NCBI GenBank assembly: GCA_947646735.1
Contig: CANTFK010000986.1
Coordinates: 62,001 to 126,000, forward strand
Source of the DNA: Peronospora farinosa
Lineage: Eukaryota; Oomycota; Peronosporomycetes; Peronosporales; Peronosporaceae
Direction of reading: 5' to 3'
DNA length: 64,000 nucleotides
Below are positions 11,209-21,848 of this stretch, piece by piece; position 1 is the first letter of the stretch, and every line of letters starts with the position of its first letter. A program made the translations under genes and the position numbers. Below the pieces are notes generated by a model. The model was not told where the DNA came from. It ran no database searches and saw nothing but the letters and a program-made list of their open reading frames with translations.

Positions 11209-13390
11209 TTATTGGTGCATCGTGACATTCAAGCATGATCCGTAACCTGAGATCATGTTGTGGCGGTACAACGAGACGAGGCGTGTCGTTGTTGACGGCT
11301 GTGTAGTACAGTAAGCCGTCTCGCTGGGTGTATCGATCGAGAGAAGATCGATACATGGCAGGCAAGCGCTTCTTAGCTTGCGTGAATGGGTCCTTGAGGT
11401 ACTCCATCAGGCGTACAAGATCATTATCTTGTGCGCATGCCATTCTAATGTCGTCGAGTAAGCTCGACGACAAGACGCTAGTACTCAGCGTGGCGACAGT
11501 GGTATTCACATCACTGTCGGACTGCACAGTCGGCTCTAGGTCAGGTCGACGTGAGAGAGCATCGGCGACGAAGTTAAGTCGTCCCGGCTTATACTCCTCG
11601 GAGAAGTTGTACTCCGCGGAGAATGACAACCATCTCGCCATACGTTGCGAGAGGTGTGGACTGTTTACAGCCGTGCGTAGTGACGCATGGTCTGTATATA
11701 CAATGAACGGTCTATCTCCTAAGAGATAGACGCGAAACTTAGCCAGTGCATACTTCATGGCAAGGAGTTCCTTGTCATGCACCGGGTAGTTGCGCTCAGC
11801 CGGTTGCAGCTGCCGCGATTGATAATAGGCGACACGCTTTGCGCCGTCTGTATCATATTGCATCAGTGCGCAGCCGATTGCAAAATCACTGGCGTCACAG
11901 ACCACATGAAATGGTCTGTCTTGATCGGCAATCGCCAACACTGGCGATTGCATCAAGCTTTGCTTGATACGTTCAAAGGAACGCTGACAGTCAGCGTTCC
12001 AATTCCACTTTACATTTTTCTTAAGTAAACAAGAAAGATGTACTGTCATTTCGGCGTAATTGCGCGAGTACTTGTGCAGGTACGCCGCTAGCCCAAGGAT
12101 CTTCCTTAGTCCGTTGACATCGACTGGCACTGGCCAGTCGGTGATCGCCTTAATCTTTTCTGGATCAGGGCGTACGCCGTTCTTTCCGACGATGCACCCA
12201 AGAAGTGGTATTTCGCTAGCTGCGAATATACACTTCTTGAGGTTGGCGTACAACTTATGCTCGCGCATAAGTGTAAGAACCTTACGGACGTGGAGTCTAT
12301 GGACTTCCCATGTCTGTTTTCCCGTCCATAGCTCGACTATGGACGAACACATCATCGAAGTAGCTCGGTGCGAATTCGCGCACCGGTCTCAGTAGATGTG
12401 AAACACATCTATTGAATGTGGCTGGTGCATTACTAAGCCCTTGCGGCATCACCAACCATTCCCAGAGGATACCACTGGGAGTGCTCACTGCTATGTACGG
12501 GATGTCCCGTTCACGCGTCAGAATCTGATAGAACCATCCATCATATCCATGGACGAAAAGATGGTACTCTTAGACATACCATCTATGATTACGTCCTTTC
12601 TCGGTTTCGGCGTTTGCGCCGGTATCGTTGCAGCATTCAACTTGTTGAACGCGTGAACTATTTGCCACCCTCCTGTGGCCTTGCGCACACAGAAGGTCGG
12701 AGAGCTGTGAGGTGAGGTTGACTCCCTCACATGGCCCGCTGCTAGGCGATCGGCAACGAACTTGTCGATTGTCTCGACCTGTTCCCGAGGCAGTGGCCAC
12801 TGCTTCATGACACAAAATTTTGTGCCAGGAAAAAGGTCGATCTCGTGTCGAGTACCTTTATCCTTAAGTAACTCAAACGAAACGGATTCAGGAAATACAT
12901 TCTTGAATTCGACCAAATCCTTGTACAAAGGATTTGACTTCAGTGACTCCCAGGATTCCGATGTATATCGCTCAATCCGAGTCTTCTCATCAAGGACACT
13001 TTCGTCCATTGATGAGCTGCTGAGAAACCGTTCGTTCTCGGCAAAAACTGTTGCTGACCAAATGTCAGTCATGTACTTGTCCTCTGCGACGAGCACACAG
13101 ATCTGCTTGACTTTGCCACTACGCAGATCACGCAAGAACCTTTTAGGTTCTAGCGTAGGCAACTGAGTTATCTCCGAAGTTAACTTCGGAGGCGCGATCA
13201 GATCAAGCGTATAAGCGCCTACGTTTAATCCGTTATTAGCCAAGACGCTCAACATTTCGGTAACTTCCTGGGGACTTATTCCCTCAATGAATATTTCCTG
13301 GGGACTTATACCCGCAATCTCGATGGAACTTGTTCGACCGACTTCATATAGATGTGGTGGCGCAATCACAGCGAGATCCTCTACGATCAA
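11090..13390 (-). pseudogene. pol: reverse transcriptase and RNase H, family A
   Basis: Frame 13390-12518 holds a linker, then RHEIDLFPGTKFCVMKQWPLP, the start of the RT; 12488-12297 holds [12 protein letters not shown] and the catalytic YFDD (codons at 12362-12351); 12355-11090 holds the RT thumb, RNase H ([29 protein letters not shown]) and the integrase zinc domain. Two frameshifts near 12500 and 12300 break the frame. The linker has a repeated ISPQE segment. Catalytic residues are intact, so decay may be recent. Confidence 0.88.
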
Positions 13391-13639
13391 CTCTCCAGTT
13401 GATCTAGGATTACCGTGTTGCCGCTTCTGGGCACCGGTTTACTCTTCGGTGAATCCTGTCCTCTAGGCAAGCATTCATGTTCCGGTCCACTCGACTTATT
13501 CAAGCGGTGGACCTTCAGCGCTGCCTGTACTTTTGCACAGTCGCTGGCAGCTTGCTCCACAGCGTGACTGATCATCACGTTGAGTTCTTGTGCAGTCGTA
13601 CTAAGACCGAACCACAAGTGAGGCCATCGCACTCACTCG

Positions 13640-14110
13640 TACGCTTGTGAACGCTCCAAGACCTTTATCAGATGGCCATCTGATGAACAAGAGGCAGTCA
13701 TCTTCACGGTTCGATGCTGCTAGCTGACCCATGGCTCGTACCTTCTGTGCCATGGTAATTCTAGGATGACATCAAATTTGTCATCCAGATCAAGTACGAT
13801 GAAATCATCATCGTACTTTTTGCCTTCAAGCGTGTAGTGAATTCCCACTACACGTTTTTTTTACTGGTACGGATGCGCCAGTTGCAAGGCGCACCGTCAT
13901 CCTCATTGGAGGGGTCTCGCGCTCAACATATTTGAGCCTACGATCATCTAGCGATTGGCGTCGAACAAAGTTGTTCGAAGCCCCACAATCAACTAGGGCG
14001 CGAAGTGACATGTTCTTTGTCACTTCGATCTTCAATGTGATGAGGGATACCTCATCACTGGGAGCGGCAACACACAGCGACTGTATGTTAGAAGAAACCT
14101 TATCAACAGT
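13640..14110 (-). pseudogene. pol: aspartic protease, family A
   Basis: Frame 14035-13826 contains LRALVDCGASNNFVRR, the retroviral-type protease active site with Cys where Ser or Thr is usual (D-C-G-A), followed by MTVRLATGASVPV. The downstream ILGMPWL-like part is in another frame. The protease would cleave Gag-Pol. The frame is interrupted at both sides. Confidence 0.75.
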
Positions 14111-14238
14111 CCCGAGAACTTTCTTGACGTTGCTGGATCAGTAGGGCGCTCCGCCCCTACTGACCCCGACCGTTTTTTGATGGTCCACCACGTTGTTGCG
14201 ATTTCGCAGCAACGTGGGACCCACGTCTCTGGCCCTGG

Positions 14239-15242
14239 TCAATCGTCACTCCCAGTGTTACGAGACACTGAGCGTGGGGCACTACACTCATAAGCGTAGT
14301 GGCCCAACTCCTGACAGCGGTTGCACTTTTGCAATCGCTTGTACCCTGAAGAGCGAGGTCGCTCGCTCTCTACATAGGAGAGGTCCATTGGTTCTGGACC
14401 TCCGCCCTCCTGTCGTCTCGGTGGACGATAAGACCCCGAGTGGACGTGAGCCTGTTGCAGGCTAAAGTCTTCCTGTTCCTCTGCAGAGATCGCTTGGTCC
14501 AGCGATTCTAGTTCCAAGCGGAACAGTTGGGTCTTGACAGGACCATCTGTCATACCCTTGATGAACACAGTACCTGCGTGTGTTCATCGATTAAATTCAG
14601 CACGATACAACTAACGAGGTATCGTAAGTGTTGGGCGTAAGCGTGTATATCACGCTTACCCTGTTTCTAATCCAGGAGCTCCGCCCGAGCCCTGAATTCG
14701 GCGCAAGGCGGTTCAAACGTGTGTTTGAGCCGCGCCTTGAAGACGTCATACGTTGGGAAAACGTATGGGTCGTGCAGTTTGAGCCCTAAGGCCCAAGCTT
14801 TGGCACGTCCTGCCAAGTTCGACATGGCGAACTTGACCTTCGTCGCATCGTCATCGATGCGACGAGTCTCAATGGGATCGTCGAGCCCGACGAACCATCT
14901 TAACAAAGAGTCGCTTTCGACTGCCTTGTACTTGGAGACATCAATCTTCAAGGACTCGGGTCGACGTGTATACGTCGACCCGGCAGCAACAGCACTACCC
15001 TGCTGTTGTCTCAACAGTTCAGACTGTTGATCACCCTGCTGCATTAACAAGTCAGCTTGTTGAGCGCCTTGTTCTCTTAACAGGGCAACCTGTTGAGAAC
15101 CTTGCTTCTCTAGCAGGGTGAGTTTCTTTACAACTTCGTCAAGTTCATGTTGAATGAACTTGGCGATGGTTGCATATTGGTCGTCTCCGCTAAAAGAGAG
15201 CAACATGGCACCAACGGCAGGGTTGCCGATGGTTTCAGCCAT
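14239..15242 (-). pseudogene. gag: gag, family A
   Basis: Frame 15242-14667 (191 aa) begins MAETIGNPAVGAM and has repeated LLREQGAQQADLL-type units, then the gag core (LLRWFVGLDD, AWALGLKLHDPYVFP). Frame 14568-14239 carries FIKGMTDGPVKTQLFRLELE and one zinc knuckle CNRCQELGHYAYEC (CX2CX4HX4C) that binds RNA. A stop or frameshift near 14660-14570 separates the parts. Best starting codon is the ATG at 15240-15242, 135 nt inside the 5' LTR. Confidence 0.85.
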
Positions 15243-15360
15243 ACGCTGAACCGCATTCTATTCGAGGTCACACAAATGGCGGAAATCATCACGCTTTGCG
15301 TGATGACGTTCATCATCCGCTGATTCCATAGCGGATTGTGCGGTGGTCTCTGAACGGACC

Positions 15361-15374
15361 ACGAAGTGCTACCA
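15361..15374 (-). other. primer binding site, family A
   Basis: On the element strand TGGTAGCACTTCGT begins two bases after the 5' LTR. The first eleven bases are identical to the site in element B (47116-47126), so both families likely use the same tRNA primer, with 3' end AAGTGCTACCA. Confidence 0.7.
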
Positions 15375-15376
15375 GG

Positions 15377-15830
15377 TGTAATGGGGCACCCTCCGATATA
15401 CTGATTACAGTATATTCTACTTTCACTGATCACAGCAAAAGCAGGTGCCTCAATTACCTCACGTACACGTGAGCAGAGAGAGGCAGTCAACTAAACAAAC
15501 GCTTAGATGAGAAGGAAAAGAAAACTGTATTTAATATAGCTATCTTAATAAAACTAATCTGTTATAACCTATGTTAAATATATTAAACTACAACTATGTA
15601 TGTTGACAACTTGCCCTCCACTCATTGCGCGCGTCCATTGGTCATTGTTCAGCGCGTTGGTTGATTTGATGTCCCATATCAACCAATAGGAGGGCATCTC
15701 CAACTTCAAGGAGATTTAGGAACAATATTATAGGAAAAGATAATATTGTCAAATATTATTAGTTGTAATAATATTTTTATTGACACTTCATATAAGTGTC
15801 AATATTATGTAACGGGCTCACCCCGTTACA
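15377..15830 (-). repeat. 5' LTR, family A
   Basis: 454 bp, TGTAATGGGG...CCCCGTTACA. Terminal stem GTAACGGG/CCCGTTAC and internal hairpin GCTCACGT/ACGTGAGC. Pairs with 7766-8210. Confidence 0.92.
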
Positions 15831-17398
15831 TTGCGTATCGCGACGACGATGATGTTAGTGGTGACTCCGATACTAATTTTGATGGCGATGCCAAAGATCA
15901 GAATTTTGTAGATACCAGGAGTGATGATTTGGAATTTAATGGTACCAGGAGTGATGATTTGGAATCTCTTGCGACACCAAGGTATGTCAGTGTTTCAACG
16001 TTTGAAGCAGACGTTAGTGTCGAAGACACGTTGCAAGATTTGTCGAACAAGAAATCGGGTGAGCAGATCGCTAGTGAGGAAAGTGAAACAAGAAAGAGGC
16101 AGTGGTTAAGTGATGTATTAACAAACGGCGATGTATCATCAAACATAAATGATGAGAATACAGCGATGTATCAACGACGTGCAAGTCTGAGAGAGGCGGT
16201 AAAGCAACATAAGCCGAATATGTACAAAGATTTTGTTGCTTTGAACACATACGCAAGAGTGCTGGACAAGTTTGGCCAGTTTGTACGTGCGAGTGATGTC
16301 AGAATGCCACAAAGCACCAGAGACGCTGGACGGTCAAAATATGCAGATTTCTGGCACGAAGCTCAGCGTGAAGAAATGGATGCAATACAACTTAAGAATG
16401 TACTGGAAGAAATTCCTACGGCTGACTTATGATCAGAAGCCAAAGCGATTAAAGTTATGTGGGTGTGGGCACTCAAAACAGATTAATACGGATATGTTAT
16501 TCGCTTGAAAGCACGCTTGGTTGCCTTGGGAATTGGCAACGGCCTGGAATTGACTTTGTTGAGACTTTTTCTCCTGTAGCACGTATGTCAAGTTTCAGGA
16601 TGACGCTTGCATTAGCGGCAGAACTGAATTGTCAAGGTGGAAGGTGATGATATTAACACCGCGTATTTAAATGCGACTTTAACGATACCACAGTATGTGA
16701 ATCAATTGCCGGATTTCCATGCAGACGTAAGAAACACATGTATGTGGTGCGCAAGGCACTGTATGGCTTACGTCAAGCTGGACGTGAGTAGAATGATGAG
16801 TTACACATTTGGATGATGGAAAATGAGTAGCAAAGCTGCTCAATGGAACCGTGTCTATACTATCGTCAGGACACGGATGGAACGAAAATGCTGGTGCTGG
16901 TGTACGTTGACGACACTTTATGCGCAACAAACAACGAAGCAGTAAAAATTGACTTATTTGGCAAGCTGGCATTGCAGTACAGGATCAAGAATCAAGGTGA
17001 GCTCACGGAGTATATTGGTGCTGTGCAAACGAGTCAAGATGCCATCAGGATAAGCCAAAGAAAGTACTCACGTGAGATTCTACAGAAGTTTCACTTTGAA
17101 CAAGCACATGCAGTTGGAAACCCGCTTGAGACAAAGCAAACTAATGTGTGCAGAAGATAAGGATGACATCGATAAGACGTTTGATTATTGTGGTGCGGTG
17201 GGAATGTTAAGGTATTTGAAAGTATGTTCGCGACCCAACTTGGCATATGCAGTGGGTCAGTAAGTCGATTTGTGTCCAATCCGACCAAACATCACGTTGG
17301 TTGTGTGAAACGTGTGCTTTGATATCTCGCTGGAACACTTGATAATGGAATAGTGTACAAGCGTGCGCAATCGACTCAGCATCCAAAGATTGTAATCC
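15831..17398 (+). mobile_element. Ty1/copia fragment
   Basis: Plus-strand copia pol remnant, cut on the left by the family A LTR and on the right by the C2 LTR. No copia LTR is visible. 15836-16432 is an open frame of acidic linker between integrase and RT with a direct repeat (TRSDDLE type at about 15918-15965). Confidence 0.8.
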
Positions 17399-17400
17399 TG
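16250..17400 (+). pseudogene. pol: copia reverse transcriptase
   Basis: Motifs in order, in shifting frames: [49 protein letters not shown], the catalytic YVDD at 16903-16914 (VYVDDTLCATNN), then GELTEYIGAVQTSQD and MLRYLKVCSRPNLAYAVGQ. This is the Ty1/copia RT with the start of its connection to RNase H. There are at least four stops or frameshifts (for example TGA at 16430-16432). Sequence ends abruptly at 17398 where an LTR starts. Confidence 0.85.
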
Positions 17401-17999
17401 TAGACGGACACTTCTATGAAGTTGCCTCGTACTACGAGCACACACCTTATGCACAAGCGAAAAAGCGGTTATACCGTCTTACTTTTGCGTGCGAGGGTGG
17501 TTGGGAGGTTGGTCGACTGCTTAAGCAGTCGTACCACCGGTTGCCTCTCGCTTAAGCGAGAGTGCAACGAACTTCTTAACACTTACAACACCGACGTCAC
17601 GCAGAAGTCTTTCAACTTCTCGTGCGTGGTGTGTTTGTTTAAGGAAATTCAAGACTGATTTATATTTAATAGATTTTAACTAAATATAAATCTAACTACT
17701 GATTGGTTAATATGTAATGATGGGTGCCATCTCTATAGATGCGCATCCCAACGTGCGAGCTTAAATATATTTAAGCTCGCTAAATGAAGTAACTGACTGA
17801 CGTCATTTGATGACGCCTAGTCCCAGCTGGGCGTCATCCCCATCAATGTGAATACACCTAGTGTATATCACATACGCAAGGGTGTAACACATGGTGTGAC
17901 TCACCCGAGCGACAGGTCTTAAGTACTTACGTACCTTTTAAGACCTGCCCGTTAAGTATCGCATACTTAACGGGTACGTGTAACGTTGAGCCCGTTACA
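17399..17999 (-). repeat. 3' LTR, family C (C2)
   Basis: 601 bp, TGTAGACGGA...GAGCCCGTTACA on the plus strand, the reverse complement of the family C LTRs at 54607-55208 and 62000-62600. Rich in perfect palindromes. It interrupts the copia RT. Confidence 0.92.
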
Positions 18000-18013
18000 C
18001 CATCCCCCCTTTA
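18000..18013 (-). other. polypurine tract, C2
   Basis: CCATCCCCCCTTTA on the plus strand, purine-rich on the element strand and immediately before its 3' LTR. Confidence 0.65.
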
Positions 18014-18105
18014 AAACGATTTTTACATTTTTGTAAAACGTCGCCTAGGAGACAGAGAGACTTGCGAGCCGTTATACACGCGCCGCTTTAGTCTGCTCAG
18101 TACTC

Positions 18106-19568
18106 ATGCCACCGAAACGTGGTAAGGCTGATGGGTCGCCTGCAAAGGCACCCATGCAGTCCAACACTAAGCGCACGCGCCGCGATTATTCGCAGCCGTC
18201 GCAAAGTGATTCAGGCACTGAGACAAATCTTCCATATCACTATAATGTGGATGAAGATCCATCTCTAATTGTTGACTACAATGAGACCACACCACTGCCA
18301 TCACCCCAAAGTGGCGATGAGCATAGTGCATTGATGGGACATATGTCCCCATCATTTGAGGCACCCGTCCTTGAGGAAGCATCTATGCTTCCTACAAGCG
18401 AAGGTAACGCCTCGTCGTCTGCGCCTACGAGCGCAGCGACTAAGACTGAGCACGCTACTTCGAAAGGAGTAGTCGCGACTCAGTCAGATGTAACTCCTCA
18501 AGCTTATGTCTTGACAATCCATAATGGAGAGTCAGACTCAGGTGAGTGTGAGCTTAAAGCTCCACCAAGTACACCTTCGGCCTCACTAGCCCGCCGTCGC
18601 GAGGGCGGCTACGTGAGTGGTGGCTTGCCACCAATGCCACCTCCATCTGAGTGGATGAACTCGGATGGGTCTAGCGCAGCGCTTTTGCAGCTTGCCACTA
18701 TAGACGCTCATAGATTCTATAGCGTCTTTCCTTTGTGGAAAAGCATGGCAAAGCACTTGGTCGTGCTTTCCCAATTCCAGTCGTGCTGCGTTCTAACGAA
18801 ACAGCCGACGACTATAAAGCCGAACTTCGGCGCCGTGTTACCTTGCAAGAAGATGCAACTAAACAGCGGTCGCAGCGAATCAGCTTCGCCATGAAGCGTG
18901 CGCATGAAATAATGGGCGGTAAGCGACCCCCAATTAATTCTCGCCACGCTTCTTCTGCTAGTCCTTCCGGACCTAGCAGAAAGAAGACAGCTGGTGCTGC
19001 TTCACATAAGCAGTCACCAGCCCAGGCACGTCAACGCGCAAAGCGTCCACAGGATCCCACGAGTCAAAGCTAGTTGGGTAACCCTTCCACTGGACAAGGA
19101 TTTGGAGCTTTCGCTTCACAAACCGGTGGGTTAACAGCCTTTCAACAAGGAAGCGCGTGTTCCCATCCGTGTCCACCAACACAGGTGGCGCCCGATAGGA
19201 GTGGCGATTACGCCCACCTAATCGCAGCTGCCTACCCTGCTGTTGTTCAGTCGCAGGCTGAGTCTGCTGCGCTGAAGAGACAGGTGACAGATCTCGAGAG
19301 TCAAGTCTCGCGACTGACTTTGGATCTACGCGATGTGAGTGCGAGAGACCGTCAGGGGTATGACCGCCTGAAGGCCCGTTTGGACTTCTTAGAGCGACTG
19401 GTGATGAGATACTCGCGTCAAACGCGAAGTCCTCCTCGATCACCGAGTCCTCTATCGCCTTGTTCGTATACGGGAAGTCTTTCGCCTTTCTCGTCGCCTG
19501 ATCGGAAAAGACTCTCGACTAACAGTCGACGTCACCATCAGTCTCGTTATACTGATGCGGATATGTGA
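18106..19568 (+). pseudogene. antisense reading frame of C2, coiled-coil protein
   Basis: Begins MPPKRGKADGSPAKAPM, a basic start with an NLS-like KRTRR, 107 bp from the 3' LTR, opposite to pol. Frame 18106-18894 is Ser/Thr/Pro-rich; after a shift near 18735 the frame runs 18735-19073, meets a TAG at 19071-19073 and continues in the same frame to 19568. The C-terminal part (ESAALKRQVTDLESQVSRL, then RLKARLDFLERLV) is a strong coiled coil and overlaps the pol chromodomain on the other strand. The copy in element C reads Ser (TCG) where C2 has the TAG, so the frame was once continuous. The matching pol codon change is silent. Function unknown. Confidence 0.6.
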
Positions 19569-20700
19569 TCTCTTGTGAATCTACATACCGTTTCAGACGA
19601 CCCACGTAAAATACGTGGTGCGTCTTCATATACGGTGGGAGAGTGAGCCTATAATTTAGGTCTCCAACTTCTTCAACCACTGTAAAGGGCCCAATGAATC
19701 GGGGCAATAGCTTAGTAGTACCACCAGGTAGTACAGAAATTTCATGTTTAGGTAGGGTAGCAGTACTTAATAGCACTTTGTCCCCCACACTAAAGTGTTC
19801 ATTGTTTTTGCGACCATGCTGGTCTGCATATTGTTTTTGCTTGTCCTGTGCGCTTGCCATCGCGTCATGGACTTTACGTGTGATGGCTAATCGCTCATCC
19901 ACAAAGCGCTGAGCTTCGATAACGCTTGTAGCATCCAGCTCGCCGATGACGCCTCCAAGAGGTCGTTCATGGGTCGACGCTGTTGATACACTATAGTTTC
20001 ATCGTCAAGGAGCACTGGCATTTCTTACCGTGCCTCCTCTGTGACACCTATAGGTGCCGTGACCACTGCTAAAAACTAGCAGTGTCACTAGGGCAACCTT
20101 GGCCCTCTTTGGCATTCGCACCGAGCGAAGTGAGGGACCCCTCCACTAAGACTCGGGCTGCGTACAAACGAGACTGGCGTTCGAGGATGACACAGTCCGT
20201 TAATGTAAAACGGTGTTTCACTCGTACTGGCGTGAACACTGTTATTGATAGCGAACTTCACGAATGGCAATGGCTTACTCCATTCCTTAAGAGTCGCTAT
20301 TGTGCACTATGCATCCGCCACGACTCGATTGGCTCGTTTCGTTTGACCATCGGTCGGCAGATGATCGGCTGTTGACATGTGTAGCTTGCTACCTAGCAGC
20401 TATGTCGCCAAAAACCCGATGTAAAATGCGGATACCGGTCCGATAATATGGACTCGGGCATCCCGTGTAGTCGATACACGGAATCCAGGAACAAGAGGGC
20501 AGCCTCTTTTCCTGAGATCTTGGTGCTACATGGTGCCAAATGCACCATCTTGCTCAGTCTGTCTACAAAGACGACGAGCCTCGTCCTGCTTTATGGTCAG
20601 GCGGTAAGCCGGACATGAAGTCCAAACTGAACGACTTCCAACAATCCGTTGGAATCGACAGTGGCTTCAGTGGCGCATTGCGAGAAGGTTAAGGCTTAAT
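18973..20700 (-). pseudogene. pol: integrase C-terminal half and chromodomain, C2
   Basis: 19902-19519 encodes the tether region (DKVLLSTATLPKHEIS, LLPRFIGPFTVVEEVGDLNY, HHVFYVGRLKRYVD). 19443-18973 encodes a linker and the chromodomain (TRFLVERLLTHRFVKRKLQI, VQWKGYPTSFDSWDP). Upstream, 20270-20088 has the [11 protein letters not shown] and FYINGLCHPR blocks. The core with DDE residues between 20330 and 20660 is broken into short frames. Confidence 0.8.
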
Positions 20701-20779
20701 GCGCTGACACTCTTCGCATGAGCGAATGTAGTTGGCCACCCACCGATATAGGTGGGGCCACCAAAATTCCTCTGACACT
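19590..20779 (-). repeat. left arm of large inverted repeat
   Basis: Near-identical reverse complement of 21849-23040, symmetric about base 21314. The arms give the same long translations (20375-20082 versus 22253-22546 differ only at one end residue). Outside this span the two copies drop abruptly to clear divergence near 19590/23040. Confidence 0.85.
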
Positions 20780-21848
20780 CGTAAGAATGTCTTCACGGCC
20801 CAGATGCCCACTAGATGGCGCATCATGGCACTCTTGAAGTATCATCAGCTTGAGATCTGTGTCATGAGGGACATAGATTCTCAAGGGATCACAGGGTGAC
20901 AGTTGATGCCATAATAGGCCATCACTGTAACTAAAGCGATTTAACTTCGCTTTGAGGTGCGACGAAAGGGTAACCTTTCGTCCACCAAAATGATCCAACA
21001 GCAGGCGACAATGTTCGTCCTGTAGCACTCCTTTATATTAAAGGCCATTGAGCTCATCACATGGTAGGCCTTCATGGCTGCCAAGGTTGACGACTCAACT
21101 TGAGCTTTCGCACGAGACACACTTTCCTGATGTCTTGCCTCAAAGTCTGGTCTGCGCGATTATGCGTCAGCCAATACATTCGATTTTATCCAGCTTTTAT
21201 TTAACTTTGAAATTATATTCAGAGAAGAATGTCAGCCATTTCGCCATCCTAGGAGAGCGTTGCGGTGAATTTATAGCGTTCCGCAGTGATGCAAGATTGC
21301 TTGCATCGCAGACGACGCTAAAGGGCTTATCCGCGTCTGGCAATGCCAAGACCGGTGCCTTTACAAAAGATTGCTCCACTGATGTGAACGCATCTACTTT
21401 CTCATTTGACCAAGTCCATTCTGCATCCTTTTAGAAGGTCAGACATGGCTTAGTCCGCTCCGTATAATTTTTTTCTTTACTTATGCAAGTAGTTAGCGAT
21501 CACAAAGAACGCAGATCCTTCTTGACTCAAGGGAATGGCCATACCTTGAGAGGCCTTTACATTTTCTGGGCCTGTTCGTACACCATGTTTACGTACGATG
21601 CAGCCCGGCACAGGTATCTCGGGGACCCCAATGACGCTCTTTTGCAAGTTAGCGTACAATTGGGCGTCACCCAGAGTCTGCAACACAGCGTCTAAATGAC
21701 AATTGTGCAGCTCTATTGCGCTCAGACCATCCTCCACCATTCTCTGCAAGAATAAATCGTCAAGTAATGGAGCTCGTAGGCACTGTTCTGACGCATCATG
21801 TGATCCACCAATCAGTTAAATGTAGCCGGTGCATTTTTAACCCTTGTA
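20696..21848 (-). pseudogene. pol: RT end, RNase H and integrase zinc domain, C2
   Basis: 21749-21477 encodes the RT palm/thumb (DAQLYANLQKSVIG, VPGCIVRKHGVRTGPENVK, ANYLHK). 21379-21197 has [15 protein letters not shown] and MAKWLTFFSEYNFKVK of RNase H, but with the middle of RNase H deleted: SNLAS is joined directly to LRNAINSP. 21028-20696 has RIYVPHDTDLKLMILQECHD of the zinc domain. Clearly non-functional. Confidence 0.75.

Larger units (their letters stand above)
7766..15830 (-). mobile_element. Ty3/gypsy chromodomain element, family A
   Basis: Two LTRs (7766-8210 and 15377-15830) in minus orientation flank a gag-protease-RT-RNase H-integrase-chromodomain series read on the minus strand, with a PBS beside the right LTR and a polypurine tract beside the left LTR. 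pol has several frameshifts. No matching target-site duplication was found: the left flank is GACGG and the right flank TTGCG, and the two sides belong to different older elements (LINE and copia). A forward antisense reading frame occupies the 3' end. Internal DNA is exceptionally rich in short perfect hairpins. 8221-8553 between the polypurine tract and the antisense frame holds no recognisable gene. Confidence 0.9.
17399..21848 (-). mobile_element. Ty3/gypsy family C element C2 (5' part missing)
   Basis: 3' LTR at left (17399-17999), polypurine tract, forward antisense frame, then minus-strand chromodomain, integrase, RNase H and RT in that order going right. It ends inside RT at about 21848 (the QGL(K)NAPATFN block), where an oppositely oriented family C fragment begins. 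gag, protease and 5' LTR are absent. Confidence 0.85.
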
